DNA of 64,000 nt from Brachypterus glaber. Taxonomy: Eukaryota; Arthropoda; Insecta; Coleoptera; Kateretidae. The stretch is taken from positions 11,262,847-11,326,846 of the forward strand of contig OY294046.1 in the NCBI GenBank assembly GCA_958510825.1, in the 5' to 3' direction. The notes under the pieces are model-generated. The model saw only the letters and a list, made by a program, of their open reading frames with translations. It was not told the DNA's origin and searched no databases. The position numbers and the translations under genes are program-made. Of this stretch, positions 1 to 11,613 are shown piece after piece. Numbering within the stretch: the stretch's first letter is position 1; each line of letters begins with the position of its first letter.

Positions 1-76
1 TAATATTTTTTTTAATTTCGAGCGTCTAGTTTTAGGTATATAAACTCTATGTATCATCTTAAAAATAAACTAAAAA

Positions 77-214
77 TAGTATATTGTTTTACTAAGAGGA
101 AAAGTGAAGCTTTTTTTTACTAGTCTGTAAAATTTACGGACGACGCGAAGCGGAGTCCGGAAACTACAGACGAGTAAAAAAAGCACTTTTCCTCTGAGTG
201 AAACATACTATTTT
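77..214. repeat. GC-capped hairpin element
   Basis: Near-perfect inverted repeat: arms start at about 77 ('atagtat') and close at about 214. The core 'gaggaaaagtg' at 96-106 pairs with its complement at about 186-196. The tip is CpG-rich ('gacgacgcgaagcggagtc') while the arms are AT-rich. A second copy is at 41272-41409. It resembles a small MITE or folded element and encodes no protein. Confidence 0.7.
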
Positions 215-239
215 TTCTTCAAGCATCCTATATATATAT

Positions 240-490
240 ATATGTGTGGAAAAATCATTATCAAATAAATATAGTAAAACCATTTTTTATAATGGCTTAG
301 TTTGTTTTAATAAACTGCCTTTAGTTATTAAAAACTGTGATAATTATAATAGATTTAAATTATTGTTAAAAAACTTTGTTATTGAAAATTTTTAAATATT
401 TAAAAAATGTACTATTTTTGTTAAGAATTTATTATATATAGATGTATACAATAGCTTGGCTAAATAAAGATTAGTATTATTATATATATA
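240..490 (+). pseudogene. LINE 3' end fragment (RT C-terminal tail)
   Basis: The reading frame ending at 395 has the typical extreme C-terminus of jockey/CR1-type LINE ORF2 proteins: an F-Y-N...F-N-K-L-P motif, then a charged F-K...L-K-N-F stretch and a stop. The tail to about 490 is AT-rich and ends in tattat-type simple sequence. About 50 residues of real similarity remain, so this is a strongly 5'-truncated dead copy. The homologous repeat at 41215-41265 lacks it, which marks it as an insertion. The ATG at 198 lies in the flanking repeat and is not a real start. Confidence 0.7.
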
Positions 491-735
491 TTTTAAATAA
501 ATTTTTGAATTTAATTTATTCAGTAATAAAGTATGTTTTTTTTATTAAAATATGCCAATACAACCCTTTCGAAACAAACTTAAACCTTCCTTAGCTCATT
601 TTAATTTTTTTTCGTAGGCTAAATCGTACACTTTTCGCGATTTCGATGGTAACTTGTCTAATGTAGCATTTGCAATTTCGGAGAGATTTGTAGGTGTATA
701 AACCATATATTCTTCTTCAATCATTTTTAATCGAT

Positions 736-2574
736 TTCACACAAGGTTTTTGCACAGAATCTCGAGTCAACCACCTGTTTACATAATAAACAAACAAGTT
801 TGAAGTATGACTGTCATCAAAGTCAAAGAGTGCTGCCGCCAGTGGTGGTTTTGCTAACTAACCTTTTTTACGGCGTACAATAATGAACTCATTTTTTACT
901 GTAAAAAAATAGATCACTTTTAACTAGTGTGTTCAGTTATAAAATATGAAAATTTTAGTACGCTTGAAGAAAAATATTTTTTATCTAGTTTACCGGATGA
1001 ATCTGATAATTCAGCGACTCAAAAAAAAACACAAACTTTATGAAATTATTATGAAAATTATTAATTTTCAACCCTGGGAGTGGATTTCAAATCATTATTA
1101 TCAGATTCAGTGTCAGCGACCCCAAAACTCTCGAAAACTCAAAAAACCATTTTCAAAAAAAAACTAACTCTGCAGAAAGTTAAAAAAAAAATTGTATTAA
1201 AGGATTAAAGTGGAAAAAGCCATGTTTTTCCCTGTCTTTTTCTAACGGTGGTTTTTTTCACCCAGCCCTGCCCATACGGCATCGATTTTCCCCATTTGGG
1301 ACCATAACTTCTATGAAGTAATAGCAGTAGTACTTCACAGATGGCACTTAAAAGTGGTGTTCCCAAATAGGAACACAATGCGATATAGGGTTAAATGAGA
1401 CCCCCTATATAATAATGTGTGGGTGCAAAATTAAAAAGTGCAGTAAAAATACATGTAAAAATTCTAGATGTAATAACTTACTTATGGTATCCCCCACTGT
1501 GTTTTTTTTAACTTACCTAAAACAAAAGAAAAACAAAATTAGATATTATTAGAAGAAACAAATCGAACATAATCAAAAGTAAAGATTCAAAATTATTTTA
1601 TATTTATTAACACTACCGATAGGTGTCTCCACAGAATGTGTCTTACCAATAACAAGATTTTGTATACACGGTATTTTTTTTTCATTTGAAACTTTCAAAT
1701 ATCTCGAATACTATGCATTAGAAAAAAAAAATTGGACAAAAGTTGTTTATTTTAATGGGGGAAACAAAATGGCGTATTTATTTTTACAGATATTTACGTA
1801 TTCAAAAGCCACACAAAATTAAAAAAGTTGGATCTCCGACGGACTTGACTAGTCAATTTCTATGTATTTTATGCCGCTGAATCCGAATTTAAAGTCGGAA
1901 TTTAAAAGTTATCTCCCATAAATTTAAATCCGTACGAAGAACGGGTTCGTGGCTCGTTGAACAGAATTTTAGGATAATAAATATACAATGTATATAAATT
2001 TGTCGATAAGGAAGTCAGACATCTCGTAAATAATCTAAATTCTAAATCGTGATATAAATTGCATGGAATCTTGTGGTATACTCCTTAAAAACTTGATCAC
2101 TACATTGAAAAAACGATCTGGTTGGGACAACCAGAACCAGAAACAAAACTTAAATTTTAAGGATCTGGTAAGCACAATAATTTGTCTTGTTGCCCTTACC
2201 AGCTTTCTGACTATCCAGATTTTTTTTGATTGTCGGCAAACCTTAGATGAGCATGGAGTCGACAAATTTTCAAATTTTCGAGGAGGTGGCCATTGAACTC
2301 TGAAAGATGCAACATCAGTCTAGGCGGAATATCTTCAGTATCGACTAATTTAAGTGAAAATGTGTTTGTTAAAAAAATATTAGTACGATGAAACCGTTTT
2401 AACTATTGAAATTGATTTTACAATGAAAAATTTAAGGTTTGTGATGTATTTTAGCAAGGCGTCCTTCACTTCCAGGCCGCACTACTGGACCATCTAGTTG
2501 GCTTTGATATGGTCCACTAGGGTCTGACAACGCTGGTACGTCAATATAAAAAAAAATTAGTAAAAATAATACTA
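736..2574. other. No gene seen; AT-rich DNA
   Basis: Only short, composition-biased ORFs are present. The phrase around 1070-1165 (cagcgacc...caaaa...catttt) resembles 62740-62810, suggesting a decayed dispersed repeat. Nothing else could be supported. Confidence 0.5.
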
Positions 2575-2785
2575 TGGTCTGTTTCATCAAGCAAGATAGT
2601 AAATTAAAAATCGCACAGTGAATATTTTCAAAACAGACTCGAATATTGGATGTGCGAATATACTGCGTAGTTTATTTTATAAAACATAACTATATTCTAT
2701 ACACAAACATATACTATTCAAACCTGTTGTAAAAATATTTACTGTGCGATTTTTAATTTTCTATCTTGCTTGATGAAACAGACCA
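2575..2785. mobile_element. 211-bp MITE, copy 1
   Basis: Non-autonomous element with terminal inverted repeats (TIRs) of about 45 bp beginning TGGTCTGTTTCATCAAGCAA, flanked by TA on both sides (2573-2574 and 2786-2787). A second copy of exactly the same length is at 31365-31575 and nearly identical, implying fairly recent mobility. TA duplication suggests a Tc1/mariner-type transposase supplied in trans; that assignment is inference. Confidence 0.85.
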
Positions 2786-3133
2786 TAAGAATTTGTTATT
2801 GTCAGTTTGACAGTTTTATATTATGGGGCTTAACATTTTATTTTAAAGTCATAAGAAAAAAAGAAGAAGGAGAAAATTTCAAAGGTTGTGAGCTTTTTTT
2901 TAGACATCAGTTTGAGTCGTCGGCAAAATGTTAAATGTTTATACGTCCATTTTTTCAGGGAGGAGTTTGTTTGGTACTCGACATAACCCCTAGAATGCCC
3001 TTGTTTGAATACTATTCCTGTAAAGCTGTAAATCTGAGAAGAGTTTAAATAGCATAGGAAAAAATGTTTCGTTTATCTTTCTATTTACATACAAGACATA
3101 TTTTAAATTTGATTCAAACATTTCTTAAAAGAT

Positions 3134-3560
3134 TAAACAAGCCGTGAAGATATGTAATGCTACGCATCCATTATATATTATTTACAGTAAATAGTATATT
3201 GCATTTCCCAAACTAAAAAATATAATTTTCAAAAAAATAACAAAAAAAATACATTTTTTTAAAAACATCTTTTTTGAAAAACGAAAGATTATTGAAAAAT
3301 AAAATAAATAAAAAACAGTTTTCAATTTTTTTGTATTAAATTTTCTTTTTGTGAAAAACGAAATATTTTTTTTTTGAGGATTACTTTCAAAAACAGTAGG
3401 GATCTTCCTCTTGATTTTTCCTGAAAATTTCAATACGATCGGATTATTCGTTCATGAGTTATCGTGTCTACAAAAATCGTGACATCGGACACACAGACAG
3501 ACGGACATTTACCATTTCTTAAACTCAAAAATAGCAAGCATAATATACTATTGTATTTGC
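3134..3560. repeat. Dispersed repeat with tract shared at 13.43 kb
   Basis: The opening words (gccgtgaagatatgtaatg) recur at about 13434 with the same downstream 'tatattgcattt' segment, so this is a dispersed repeat. The 83-residue minus-strand frame at 3182-3433 is F/K/I-rich low complexity and is not considered coding. A 'cagacagacggac' run at 3494-3508 resembles the better-preserved (GACA)n repeats at 34 and 47.6 kb. Confidence 0.5.
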
Positions 3561-3745
3561 AAGCTCAAGTTCTATCCAATGCAATGGAAAAATATAGGGG
3601 TGCTCTTGGAAAAAATAAAGTTAGGGGTAAGTTGTGAAATGGGGTGTAGGGGAAGATTTCACTTAGCTAATTTTATAGATATTGTTCTTTTGCAGAAATT
3701 GATTATCTCTTTTGGTTTTCGGGAAAATCACTGCCAAACGTAGTT
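3525..3745. repeat. Diverged direct repeat, unit 1
   Basis: Aligns by eye with 4222-4452. Shared landmarks in order are 'aaaaatagcaag', 'tattgtattt', 'ataggggtgct', 'aaaataaagttaggg' and a 3' 'ttttgcaga'. Unit 2 ends in a GGGACACC(C)TGTATA motif typical of arthropod TA-type MITE ends. These are decayed copies of one element. Confidence 0.5.
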
Positions 3746-4221
3746 GAAATCAGTGGTGGTGGTTTTATAGTATATTAAAGTACTAATGCGCTAAACACGT
3801 GTTATGAAACGAGTGCTTTATACAATTTTTTTCTATTTTACTCTAAAATTTAAAAAAACTTACATTTAAATTGATGACTGATTTAGGGATTTTTGTTTTG
3901 GATTGGCATTACAGTTTACACCATGTTTAAAATTATAAGAACAAATGATATTTTATAGTCATCTCTTCTCTTTTTTACTGAAATTAACCAAGCCACAATT
4001 TTAACATGGTAAAAATAACCCAAACACAAAATTTTGTAGAAAATTCAACTTTAAAGCGACATTGACATTTGCACGGAAAACGTCAAGCGATAGGCCAGGT
4101 CTGTTGCCAACCCAAAAGAACAAAAAGTACAGACCTCTTATGGGCCTATAACAACACGCAAAATTCGTGTGATTATGAGCTTATAAGAGTCGTAAAATAG
4201 AAAAAATGTTTTTTACAACTT

Positions 4222-4452
4222 CTCAACTTAAAAATAGCAAGTATATCATTGTATTTAAATACTCAAGGTCTATACAAAACAATCCGAAAATTATAGGGGT
4301 GCTATTTTAAAAAATAAAGTTAGGGGGATGATGGGGTGGAGCGTTAAGGGATGGATTTTATATTTAGTTACTTTTTATATGTATTGCTGTCTCATTTAAA
4401 ACAGTTTTTGCAGAGAAAATCGATGGGTAAATAGAGTTGGGACACCCTGTAT
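4222..4452. repeat. Diverged direct repeat, unit 2, with MITE-type end
   Basis: Second copy of the unit at 3525-3745. Its right end, 'gagttgggacaccctgtata', closely matches the right end of the better-preserved element at 28531-29301, so it is probably a degraded member of that family. Confidence 0.5.
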
Positions 4453-4455
4453 AGC

Positions 4456-5138
4456 CCCACTTCTAAGGACTCTAATTTTAATTATGTTATATATTTTGAT
4501 TAGTGTGGCCAGTTACCCCATATTGTTTTTTTTTTTGGATATTTTCGCAATAACTTTTGAATGCTTTGACATAGAGACTTTGAATCTGTTAGAAACTTAA
4601 AGCCTTTATGTAAAAGCGTTCAAGGCTAGTTCCCTTTGGGATTTCTGCGTGAATTCTGGGACACGCTGTATATCGTGTTTAAATGTATTTTCAGCTCAAA
4701 ATAAGAAAAAAAAAACATAAGAACAATGTGATTGTTCTTTAAACGGAAACTCTTTGTCAGAAATATGGCCTTTAAAAGGTAAAATTTGATGGGTCATAAC
4801 GTGATCTATTAGGATTGTTTAACTTGTAAACGACTTGACCTAGAGACTAAACAAACGGCAATAACTAACTATATAGAAGAAGAGTTTGTACCACTTTCGA
4901 AGCCGTAATGTTGGAAAGAAGAAAAAACGTATTTACCGATTATTTCCTCTTCGCTAAAATCAGTTATTAATATAGGCCGACGCTTGTGTATTGATTGTCC
5001 ATTATTTTAGACAATCACGGACAATCATTGACAAGAACAGAAAATGATTGTACACATTTTCTTCAGAAATTACCCCCCTCGGTCGAAAGACAAATTGAGG
5101 AGCATCATGTCATAAGTTAACACATCCAATATTATAAT
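4456..5138. other. No gene seen
   Basis: AT-rich. A further 'gggacacgctgtata' end-like motif occurs near 4663-4675, probably another decayed TA-type MITE terminus. 'gacaatcacggacaatcattgaca' wording near 5005-5032 is a local near-repeat. No coding potential. Confidence 0.45.
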
Positions 5139-5358
5139 CAGTAGCCGGCGTATTTCCAGTTGTAGTACAGTCTTCAGGTCAATAAAAGAGGCTTTACCTG
5201 TAAATAATTCAGGGAGTTTTAATTTTCGGTTTATCGGGTAGGGTTCATAGCCGCAAATAAAAAAACAATTTTGCTACGTTGAACTCGATTTGGAACTGTC
5301 ATTTTTTCAACGTGTTTTTCACAAAAAACGGATTTTTAAAATATCTCCTAAACGTTAC

Positions 5359-5572
5359 ACTATAGTGCGATTATAAAGTGCCGAACAGTTTGAAAAGAAA
5401 ATACTCTTCGTTTGAAACCACGCCTCTGTTAGAGTTGTGCGCGAAAAGCCCATTGCTACGTACAACAGCTCGGTGGCCAGTAAAACGCACACAGCTTTCT
5501 TGCATTTTAATCATCGCTAATGCCAGTTTTGCATTAAAAAGTGTTCGGCACTTTATAATCGCACGGTATACG
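5359..5572. mobile_element. Nested MITE inside the inverted-repeat element
   Basis: TIRs 'gtgcgattataaagtgccga' start at 5368 and their complement ends at about 5564. The homologous site in the 40.3-kb copy reads through without it (rejoined as ctcctaaacgtttttag-like sequence), so its position is fixed by an empty site. A short duplicated ACGT or TA borders it, but exact ends are ambiguous because the outer few bases of the TIRs differ. The internal 69-residue ORF has no recognised domain and is not called a gene. Confidence 0.65.
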
Positions 5573-6119
5573 TTTTTAGATTTTTAATGTTTTTTTTCGT
5601 CCAAACCAAAATTGTTCTTTATCATCGGTTAGGCATGCCCCTGAGAACATTTTGGGTGAAAATTAAAAAAATCTATCTGGCACTTTCTTTTTAATTTACA
5701 TAAAATTAATTTTTTTTTAAATAATTTACACATTATTTCGAGTAAATCGATTTTCGACTGAATCACCATTGTATTAAGCATAAAAAAACCTTCCTAACCG
5801 AGTCATAAAGAAAAATCTAAAACCCTACAGTGTAACGTTTAAGGCCGTGCCGTGAACTAGCTATAAGTTGTACAAAAAAAATATATGACACAAAAAATGT
5901 TGGAGATTTGGTCCTCTTTATTTTCATATCAAAAGTTTTTTGTTCTAGGATGCACCGATCTTGAGATATTTTAAAAAGTCTGTTTTTTGTGAAAAATAAG
6001 TTTAAAAAATGACAGTTCCAAATCGAGTTCAATGTCGCAAAATTATTTATTAACTCTACCTAATAAACCAAAAATCTAAACTTCCTGAATTATTTCCAGG
6101 TAAAGCCTCTTTTATTATT

Positions 6120-6833
6120 ATTATTATTATTATTTCATATGTCATATAACATAATCAGCTGGGGCTATGGCAGAGAAATTGACAGGGTATTTGTGGCTCA
6201 AAAAAGGGTCATTAGAATGATTTTTAACATGCCTTTCCTGCAAACAGATATTTAAAGAAAAGCGTTTGTTAACTATTCATTCATTATTTATTTTTAAGTG
6301 TATTTTATTTTTGAAAAAAAATTTTAATCTTTTTGTAAACAATTCAAATGTAAATTCGGGTGCCACTCAAAATCATTATCTTCAGACTCCGCGGCATAGA
6401 AAATCATTTTACGAGAAATCTCCGAGATACTCTTGTATAACTTTTTATAACAAACTGCCAAAAAACATCAGAAATATAAATAGCTACAACTCATTTAAAA
6501 ATTCTGTAAAAAACTATCTGATTGATAAAGTTGTTTATAAAATTCAGGATTATTTATCACCCCCTAGTAACTGAACTTATTTTAAATGTTAGTTTTAAGA
6601 TTGTGTGTTTATTTAAATGCGTGTTTATTTAAATGCGTGTTTATTTAAATGCGTGTTTAAATTTTTATTTCATTTATAATTATATTTTTATTTCAAATCT
6701 ATTAAGTATATATTGTGTACTTTTTATTACATATTTTGTATTTTTTTATATTTTGTATTTTGACATACCATATATACTGTATGTATCTTTATTGGTGAAT
6801 AAATTATTATTATATTATTATTATTAATTTGAA
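6120..6833 (+). pseudogene. LINE 3' portion, frameshifted
   Basis: Frame 1 from 6136 reads a LINE-typical stretch with I-I-S-W-G-Y-G then A-Q-K-R-V-I-R-M-I, the conserved region after the reverse transcriptase in jockey/CR1-like proteins. It then stops at about 6253. The reading resumes in another frame (6266-6574) with L-F-I-F-K-C and T-F-Y-N-K-L-P-K-N, the usual C-terminus. At least one frameshift or deletion therefore separates the halves. The 3' UTR contains three direct repeats of 'gtgtttatttaaatgc' (6605-6655) and ends in AATAAATTATTATT-type sequence. (ATT)n runs on both sides mark the insertion in the host repeat; the 40.38-kb copy shows the empty site. Confidence 0.75.
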
Positions 6834-6867
6834 GACTGGACTATAACTGGAAATACGCCGAGTACTG

Positions 6868-7253
6868 TGTATGAACGTCCCCTTACTCCCCATATTACGA
6901 CTCAAAAAATCCTCATTAGAACATAAATAATATTATGTTTTCAGCTTGTAATGAGCATGTTTATTGTTTTCAGGTTTGACGCTACCGTCTAATTGGCTAT
7001 TCAACCAGGTATACAATACAGTATTAAAAACAGAGACCGGCATACTCTTCGTTTTTTTTTTTACGCTTTAAAATGTATTGTTGAAATGTAAATACTTGTC
7101 GTTTCCTGTATACGAATGGCCCTTAGCCGGATGTTCACTTGGCTTAACTATTTCGAATTTAAAAATGCTTTTCATGTGTTGTTACACTTACTTGTTATTA
7201 GCCGTAAAGCCCAATATTCGCACGGGCCTGTGATTTACGTTTGGACCAGTACT
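6868..7253. other. No gene seen
   Basis: Unstructured AT-rich sequence between two transposon-like elements. No motif or ORF that I can support. Confidence 0.5.
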
Positions 7254-7261
7254 GCCAGTAT

Positions 7262-8119
7262 CAGGGGTCCCACCGATTTTTTTTAGATTTTTTTTTATGA
7301 TTTTATGACAATTTTAGGGATTTTATGACAAATTTTATGACAATATTTGTGCAAAAAAGTGTTACAATTTAAAATTTCATAAAAATGCAAGAAAACTCTA
7401 GCACTATAGGCGAAATTTTTTACAAATTTCAAGCTTAAACCTTTAAAAGTCTATTTTTTTTTTAAATGTGACGACTAAAAACATTTTAAATTTAATATTG
7501 TTTAACTCTTTTCCAGAGGAGTTCCGAGCCTTTTGTTTTGTCGTGGAGGAGCGTGAAGTAAAATTTGATGACATTTCTTTTTTCACAAGAATTTTTTTAC
7601 ACCAAAATTTCACGCTTAAATCTTACAAACTCGAATTTAAAAAAAATACGACTAAAAACATGATCGTTAGCCATCATCAACCAAATTAGCGCCGTAGGCT
7701 GTTTTTTTTTACGGATTTTGTTAACTTTTTTTTTAATTTAATATTTTTTAACTTTTTGCCAAAGAGTCTTCACAGTCTTAAATTAAAGAAAAAATGTTAA
7801 AAACAACATCACCGCGGGCGAAAATATTTACCAATTTGATAGTCTATTTTAATTTTAAAACAGTGCACTGCACTACCAGCCTATGGCAGTTCAACACTGC
7901 GTGTTTTCCTCATTTAATAATTTTTTATCATATGAAAACAAATGTCGAGACTCGGAAACATCAGAAAAGACAAAAAAATTATCTCCCAGGTCCCTCAAAA
8001 GTAAAAAATATGATTATTTTTACAAATGTTTTTGACTTTTATAACAGTGTTTTAATTTTATGACGATTTTAGGGCAAACTGGGTCATTTTATGACATTTT
8101 ATGACAAGTGGGAGCCCTG
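7262..8119. mobile_element. hAT-like non-autonomous element
   Basis: Starts CAGGGGTCCCACC and ends with the near-complement GTGGGAGCCCTG at 8108-8119. Flanks GCCAGTAT (7254-7261) and (G)CAGTAT (8119-8125) fit an 8-bp duplication with one base lost, as expected for hAT elements. The interior is built from diverged tandem pieces ('ttttatgac', 'acgactaaaaacat', 'tttaatattgtttaac'). The two ORFs inside (7468-7689, 7794-8063) are low-complexity and have no recognised domain. Confidence 0.6.
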
Positions 8120-8127
8120 CAGTATTG

Positions 8128-8975
8128 ACTGGGAGAAACGAGTTTAACATCATAATAATCATAATTATTATAATATTCATATTTGGATCGTGTTATGGAA
8201 TATTATGTCAACCCACACTGTTAAAGTACATAAGTTGATGAACTTTTTTCTTAATTACTTCTAAATGTTTTGACTAAAACACTTAAAATTAAGCATTTGC
8301 TTCACCTGTACATGTATCACAACATACATGTATACAAAATATAATCTAATATAATCTGCGACCTAATGTCATTTTGCAATGGGGGTTAACATGTTACTTC
8401 TAAACACAGATCATTTACTGTCGTCACAATACTAACTGGCACCTGTGAGCTGAGGAAGAGAAGGGGTACAAAATAGCATGTAAAGTATATATATATATAT
8501 AAGTATAATGTACACAGTAACTATTTATTTTAAATAATTTAAATAAAAATAAAGAAAACTATGTACTTAAAAGCAAATCGGAGCAAAAAAATAAACAACG
8601 GTATAACGACGCGAGCCATATCCAGGACGTGGAAATTTACAAATATTAAAGCTTAATTAGTATGTACTTTAAGACATGTCCTAATATGTAAAATTCAGCC
8701 AGGAGAAAATAACTGATTATAAATGCTCACTCAGCTCTCCGATCTTAGCCGAGGGGTAAATCTCAATCGAAAAAGTTTACAATGAATTCGGGAATTCCAA
8801 TGAATAGTAAGGAATTTCTATAGAAAGATCAAGTAATTGGTATATCGTCACTCGAAGTGCAAAAGGTCGTATGTCTAAAAACTGTTTTTTTTAGGAGAGC
8901 AAAACATTATATTATATTTATGATATATTATATTTTTTTCCTTGTGATATGATTCTATTATTATATACATTGGGG
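8128..8975. other. No gene seen
   Basis: AT-rich with a short (TA)n at 8487-8501. No conserved motif or credible ORF. Confidence 0.5.
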
Positions 8976-8984
8976 TACACTGTA

Positions 8985-9195
8985 AAAAGTAAACTGAATA
9001 TTCAGTTACAAATGGATAGGAAAGTGAAAGTTATTATCCTATACGATTACACTTTAATTTTTGTTAAAAACAAGCAACATTTCATGTCCGTCCTTAAATA
9101 TTAAAGTACGGGACTTCAGAACTATAGTGTTTTTAACAAAAATTAAAGTACATTTGTATAGAATCCTGTCCATTTGTAACTGTAATTGTCCCCCC
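8985..9195. mobile_element. MITE with CACTGTAAAAAG end, copy 1
   Basis: CACTGTAAAAAGTAAACTGA opens the element. 'cagttacaaatggatagga' (about 9001-9019) is inverted as 'tcctgtccatttgtaactg' near 9163-9181. The copy at 43288-43470 shares the full interior, including 'ttaatttttgt' and 'ccgtccttaaatattaaagt'. No protein is encoded. Confidence 0.6.
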
Positions 9196-9277
9196 CCTGT
9201 GTAACAAACTATCACATTTACCACCCCCCCCCTCTGTGTAACGCGTAACAATATAAAAATTTGTATCTTGATACAGA

Positions 9278-9577
9278 TTTTTTTTTAATATCAATCTCAA
9301 CAGTTTTTTTACTGATTACAATATTATTTAAATATAGTTTCGTCAATTTTTGTGTAAAAAAGGGAATTTTGGACCACTAAATAGTAATTTATGTTGAAAT
9401 AAAAACACATCTGCCAAGCTTAGGAAATAAACATTAAATTTATTAAATTCCGTTACGTAACGTTTACCTAGACCCCCTCCCCCTCCCCCTCCCCCTCCCC
9501 CTCCCCCTGTCACAAACTGTAACAATTTCTCTGACCCCCCCCCTAGGCGCGTTACGTAATATATGGACAGCCCCTAA
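9278..9577. repeat. Dispersed repeat with (CCCCCT)n, copy 1
   Basis: Same orientation as 51478-51766: both run from 'aatatcaat' through 'aaattccgttacgtaacg' and a C-rich tract to 'gttacgtaatatatggacag'. This copy has an expanded (CCCCCT)n at about 9475-9507; the other has only two irregular units. A glycine-rich minus-strand frame here is just the translated microsatellite. Confidence 0.7.
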
Positions 9578-9883
9578 AAACTTTTTTTCACTTTTTGACG
9601 TAAAATCTGAAAATCATATTTTTTTGTTAAAACATATGAAAATCGCTTTTCTCAAAAACGAATCGATAGATTTGGTCTTAAAAGGATGCCAAAGCAGTAA
9701 ATAGTTAAATTATGAAAAAAAACTAAATATTGTTTCCAGGCCAGGGGGTCTATTCTGGTTTCGAGCGAATTTTTTCCACCTGATATTTCGATGAATATGG
9801 GCGGAACTACATGGTCTAGGCCAATCAGTTTATTAGAAGTACTACTGTGAATAGCCACCCAGTGTGAAAATGTAACTTTGAAT

Positions 9884-9992
9884 AGTATATTCTATAACTA
9901 GTATGGAATAGACAATATTTCGCGCGAGCGGAAAGTTTGTCATACGAGCCGGCAGGCGGAATGACTATTCCATACGTGTTGTAGACTATACT
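9884..9992. repeat. GC-capped hairpin element
   Basis: AT-rich arms 'agtatattctataactagta'/'tatggaatagaca' pair with 'tgactattccatacgtgtt'/'gtagactatact'. The tip is GC-rich ('cgcgcgagcgg', 'gagccggcaggcgg'). Architecturally like the hairpins at 77-214, 15936-16066 and 20590-20810. Confidence 0.6.
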
Positions 9993-10360
9993 TTTTCTTT
10001 TTCTAAACTGTGGACAAGGTTTAAAACAATGTTTTTTGTGACTCGACTTTGTAAATGCAACAAAACACGTATTTTTAAATAAAGCAATTAATGTTATTTA
10101 ATAGTTTTATCAAATCAGTAGTTAAAAAAGATTTTTATTTAATTTTAGCACATATTTGCAAATTATAATGCAAAAATTGAAGGTTATGTCAGATTGTTGT
10201 GACAGATATCAGGTTTAAAAATTTAACAATAGATGGAACAGTTTTAATTTTTTGAACTAAATTGATAAAAAACTGGTCAAATATTAAGAAAAACTAATAA
10301 ACTTTATGTAATATTAACGCAAAACTTTAAATTGCATTAAATTATTCAATATTTCATGGT

Positions 10361-10361
<1 letters not shown>

Positions 10362-10431
<70 letters not shown>
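10362..10431. repeat. (TA)n microsatellite
   Basis: About 35 uninterrupted TA dinucleotides in AT-rich DNA that otherwise shows no gene (9993-10602). Confidence 0.95.
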
Positions 10432-10434
<3 letters not shown>

Positions 10435-10602
10435 TGCTAATTTTGCTACAGTTTTCTTTACTTTTATAAACAAGAGATGGCACTACATGTGCTCATTCTA
10501 ACACTTGATACGGAATATTCATACCGTATCTAGAGCTAGAATGGATTCATTCTGTGTTTAAAAAGTGTGTGTATTTGCTTACATTCTGAAGCAGTCGTAG
10601 AA

Positions 10603-10930
10603 AATAGTTATTTATGGTAATAGTGGGTAAAGTTAACCTGCTTGGCTTACGCCTCGCAGGTTAATTTTCTCATGGGCAATATCGGTTTACCTATGAGTGC
10701 CATACAAGGTTTTATCCAATAAATAGCTTAGGAATTCATATTTTTATTAAAAATTTTAATGACATTTACAAGAAAATAATTTGACATGTGACAGTTGAGT
10801 AGGTAAAATAAATAATTATCCACTCAATAAAGTAAAAGCCACGCGGGGGTTATTATTGAGTTTATCTATTTAAAATAATGTTGATAATTGTCTTATTTTC
10901 TGTATGTATTGGATAAATAATTTTTAATCG
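10603..10930. repeat. Inverted second copy of the 62.9-63.2 kb repeat
   Basis: Matches 62905-63235 in reverse complement over about 320 bp. Landmarks are 'aatagttatttatggta', 'gtgccatacaaggttttatc', 'ccacgcgggggttattattg' and 'ctgtatgtattggataaat'. It contains a small GC-tipped hairpin (taacctgc...gcaggtta at about 10636-10663) that is partly deleted in the other copy. Confidence 0.8.
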
Positions 10931-11102
10931 TCGTTGTTTTCTTGATGTAGAGACATTTTCAATTTACTGTTTGATTTTTCAGATGTTGTGAACATTTAAT
11001 TACTGCTATTGTTTATTATAATTACGATTCTATTATCTTAAAGCTAATAAATAATTAGTTATTATTATTAATAATGTATTCTGTATTATTAATTGTTTTA
11101 AT

Positions 11103-11480
11103 ACAGGGTAATTCATAAACAGTACTCGAAAAATTAAATTTTACCTTAAAATACATTTTTCTTGAAAACGGTTAATCCTACGTATGGCTTTACAATACCT
11201 TTGGCAATACTTTATTTTATGTATTTTTACCTAGGGAATTATATTTTAATAATAAAACCTCAAAAAAAAATAGGCAGAAAAAAGTTTGGAGCCAGAAAGT
11301 TTCGCACGCTTGGTTTAAAACAACTAGATGAAAATAACATATATGATCACATGCAAAACCTCGTTGCTATAGCGCAAAGGGTTCCTAAGCTATTAAATAA
11401 AAATTTTTAACCACATTTGAAGAGACTTAGCTCCCTTACGGCCCATTTTTTGACATGTTTAGAGAAACTTTTTTTATATT
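11103..11480. repeat. Decayed half of the palindromic element family
   Basis: Contains 'gaaaacggttaatccta', 'gcaaaacctcgttg', 'caaagggttcct' and 'cttagctcccttacg' in the same order as the right halves of the elements at 25027-26127, 36399-37549 and 49823-50730. The ORF at 11162-11410 lies wholly inside and is therefore not a gene. Confidence 0.6.
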
Positions 11481-11613
11481 TTTTTTTCGTGTGGTTCCAT
11501 ATATGCAAAAACGTTTAGTATCTACTACGGTAACGCATTCTCAATGTATTTATGCATAACCGTAAAAAGCACGTTGCATGGAACTTTGCAAGCTTATGCG
11601 CCTAATCCAATCC

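Larger units (their letters stand above)
1..735. repeat. Interspersed repeat, copy 1 (split by a LINE)
   Basis: The flanks of this stretch (about 77-235 and 490-735) match, in reverse complement, one continuous piece at 41065-41410. Shared landmarks are the hairpin with 'gaggaaaagtg' arms, the 'cttcaagcatcctatatat' junction, and the segment around 'ggctaaatcgtacacttttc'. Here the two halves are separated by about 250 bp of LINE tail. The family is not recognised and no coding potential is seen. The left end runs off the window. Confidence 0.75.
5139..6867. mobile_element. Large inverted-repeat element, copy 1 (two nested insertions)
   Basis: Begins CAGTAGCCGGCGTATTTCC and ends with its complement at 6849-6867. 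The arms continue inward through 'gaggctttacctg', 'gaactcgatttggaa' and 'gacagttccaaatcg' phrases, giving arms of several hundred bases. A second copy, missing both insertions, starts at 40345. Insertions here are a small MITE (5359-5572) and a LINE tail (6120-6833). Without them the element is about 800 bp. No transposase is seen, so it is non-autonomous; the superfamily is unclear. Confidence 0.75.

Noticed and set aside
9343..9525. Glycine-rich 60-residue minus-strand ORF
   Set aside because: It is the translation of a (CCCCCT)n microsatellite within a dispersed repeat.
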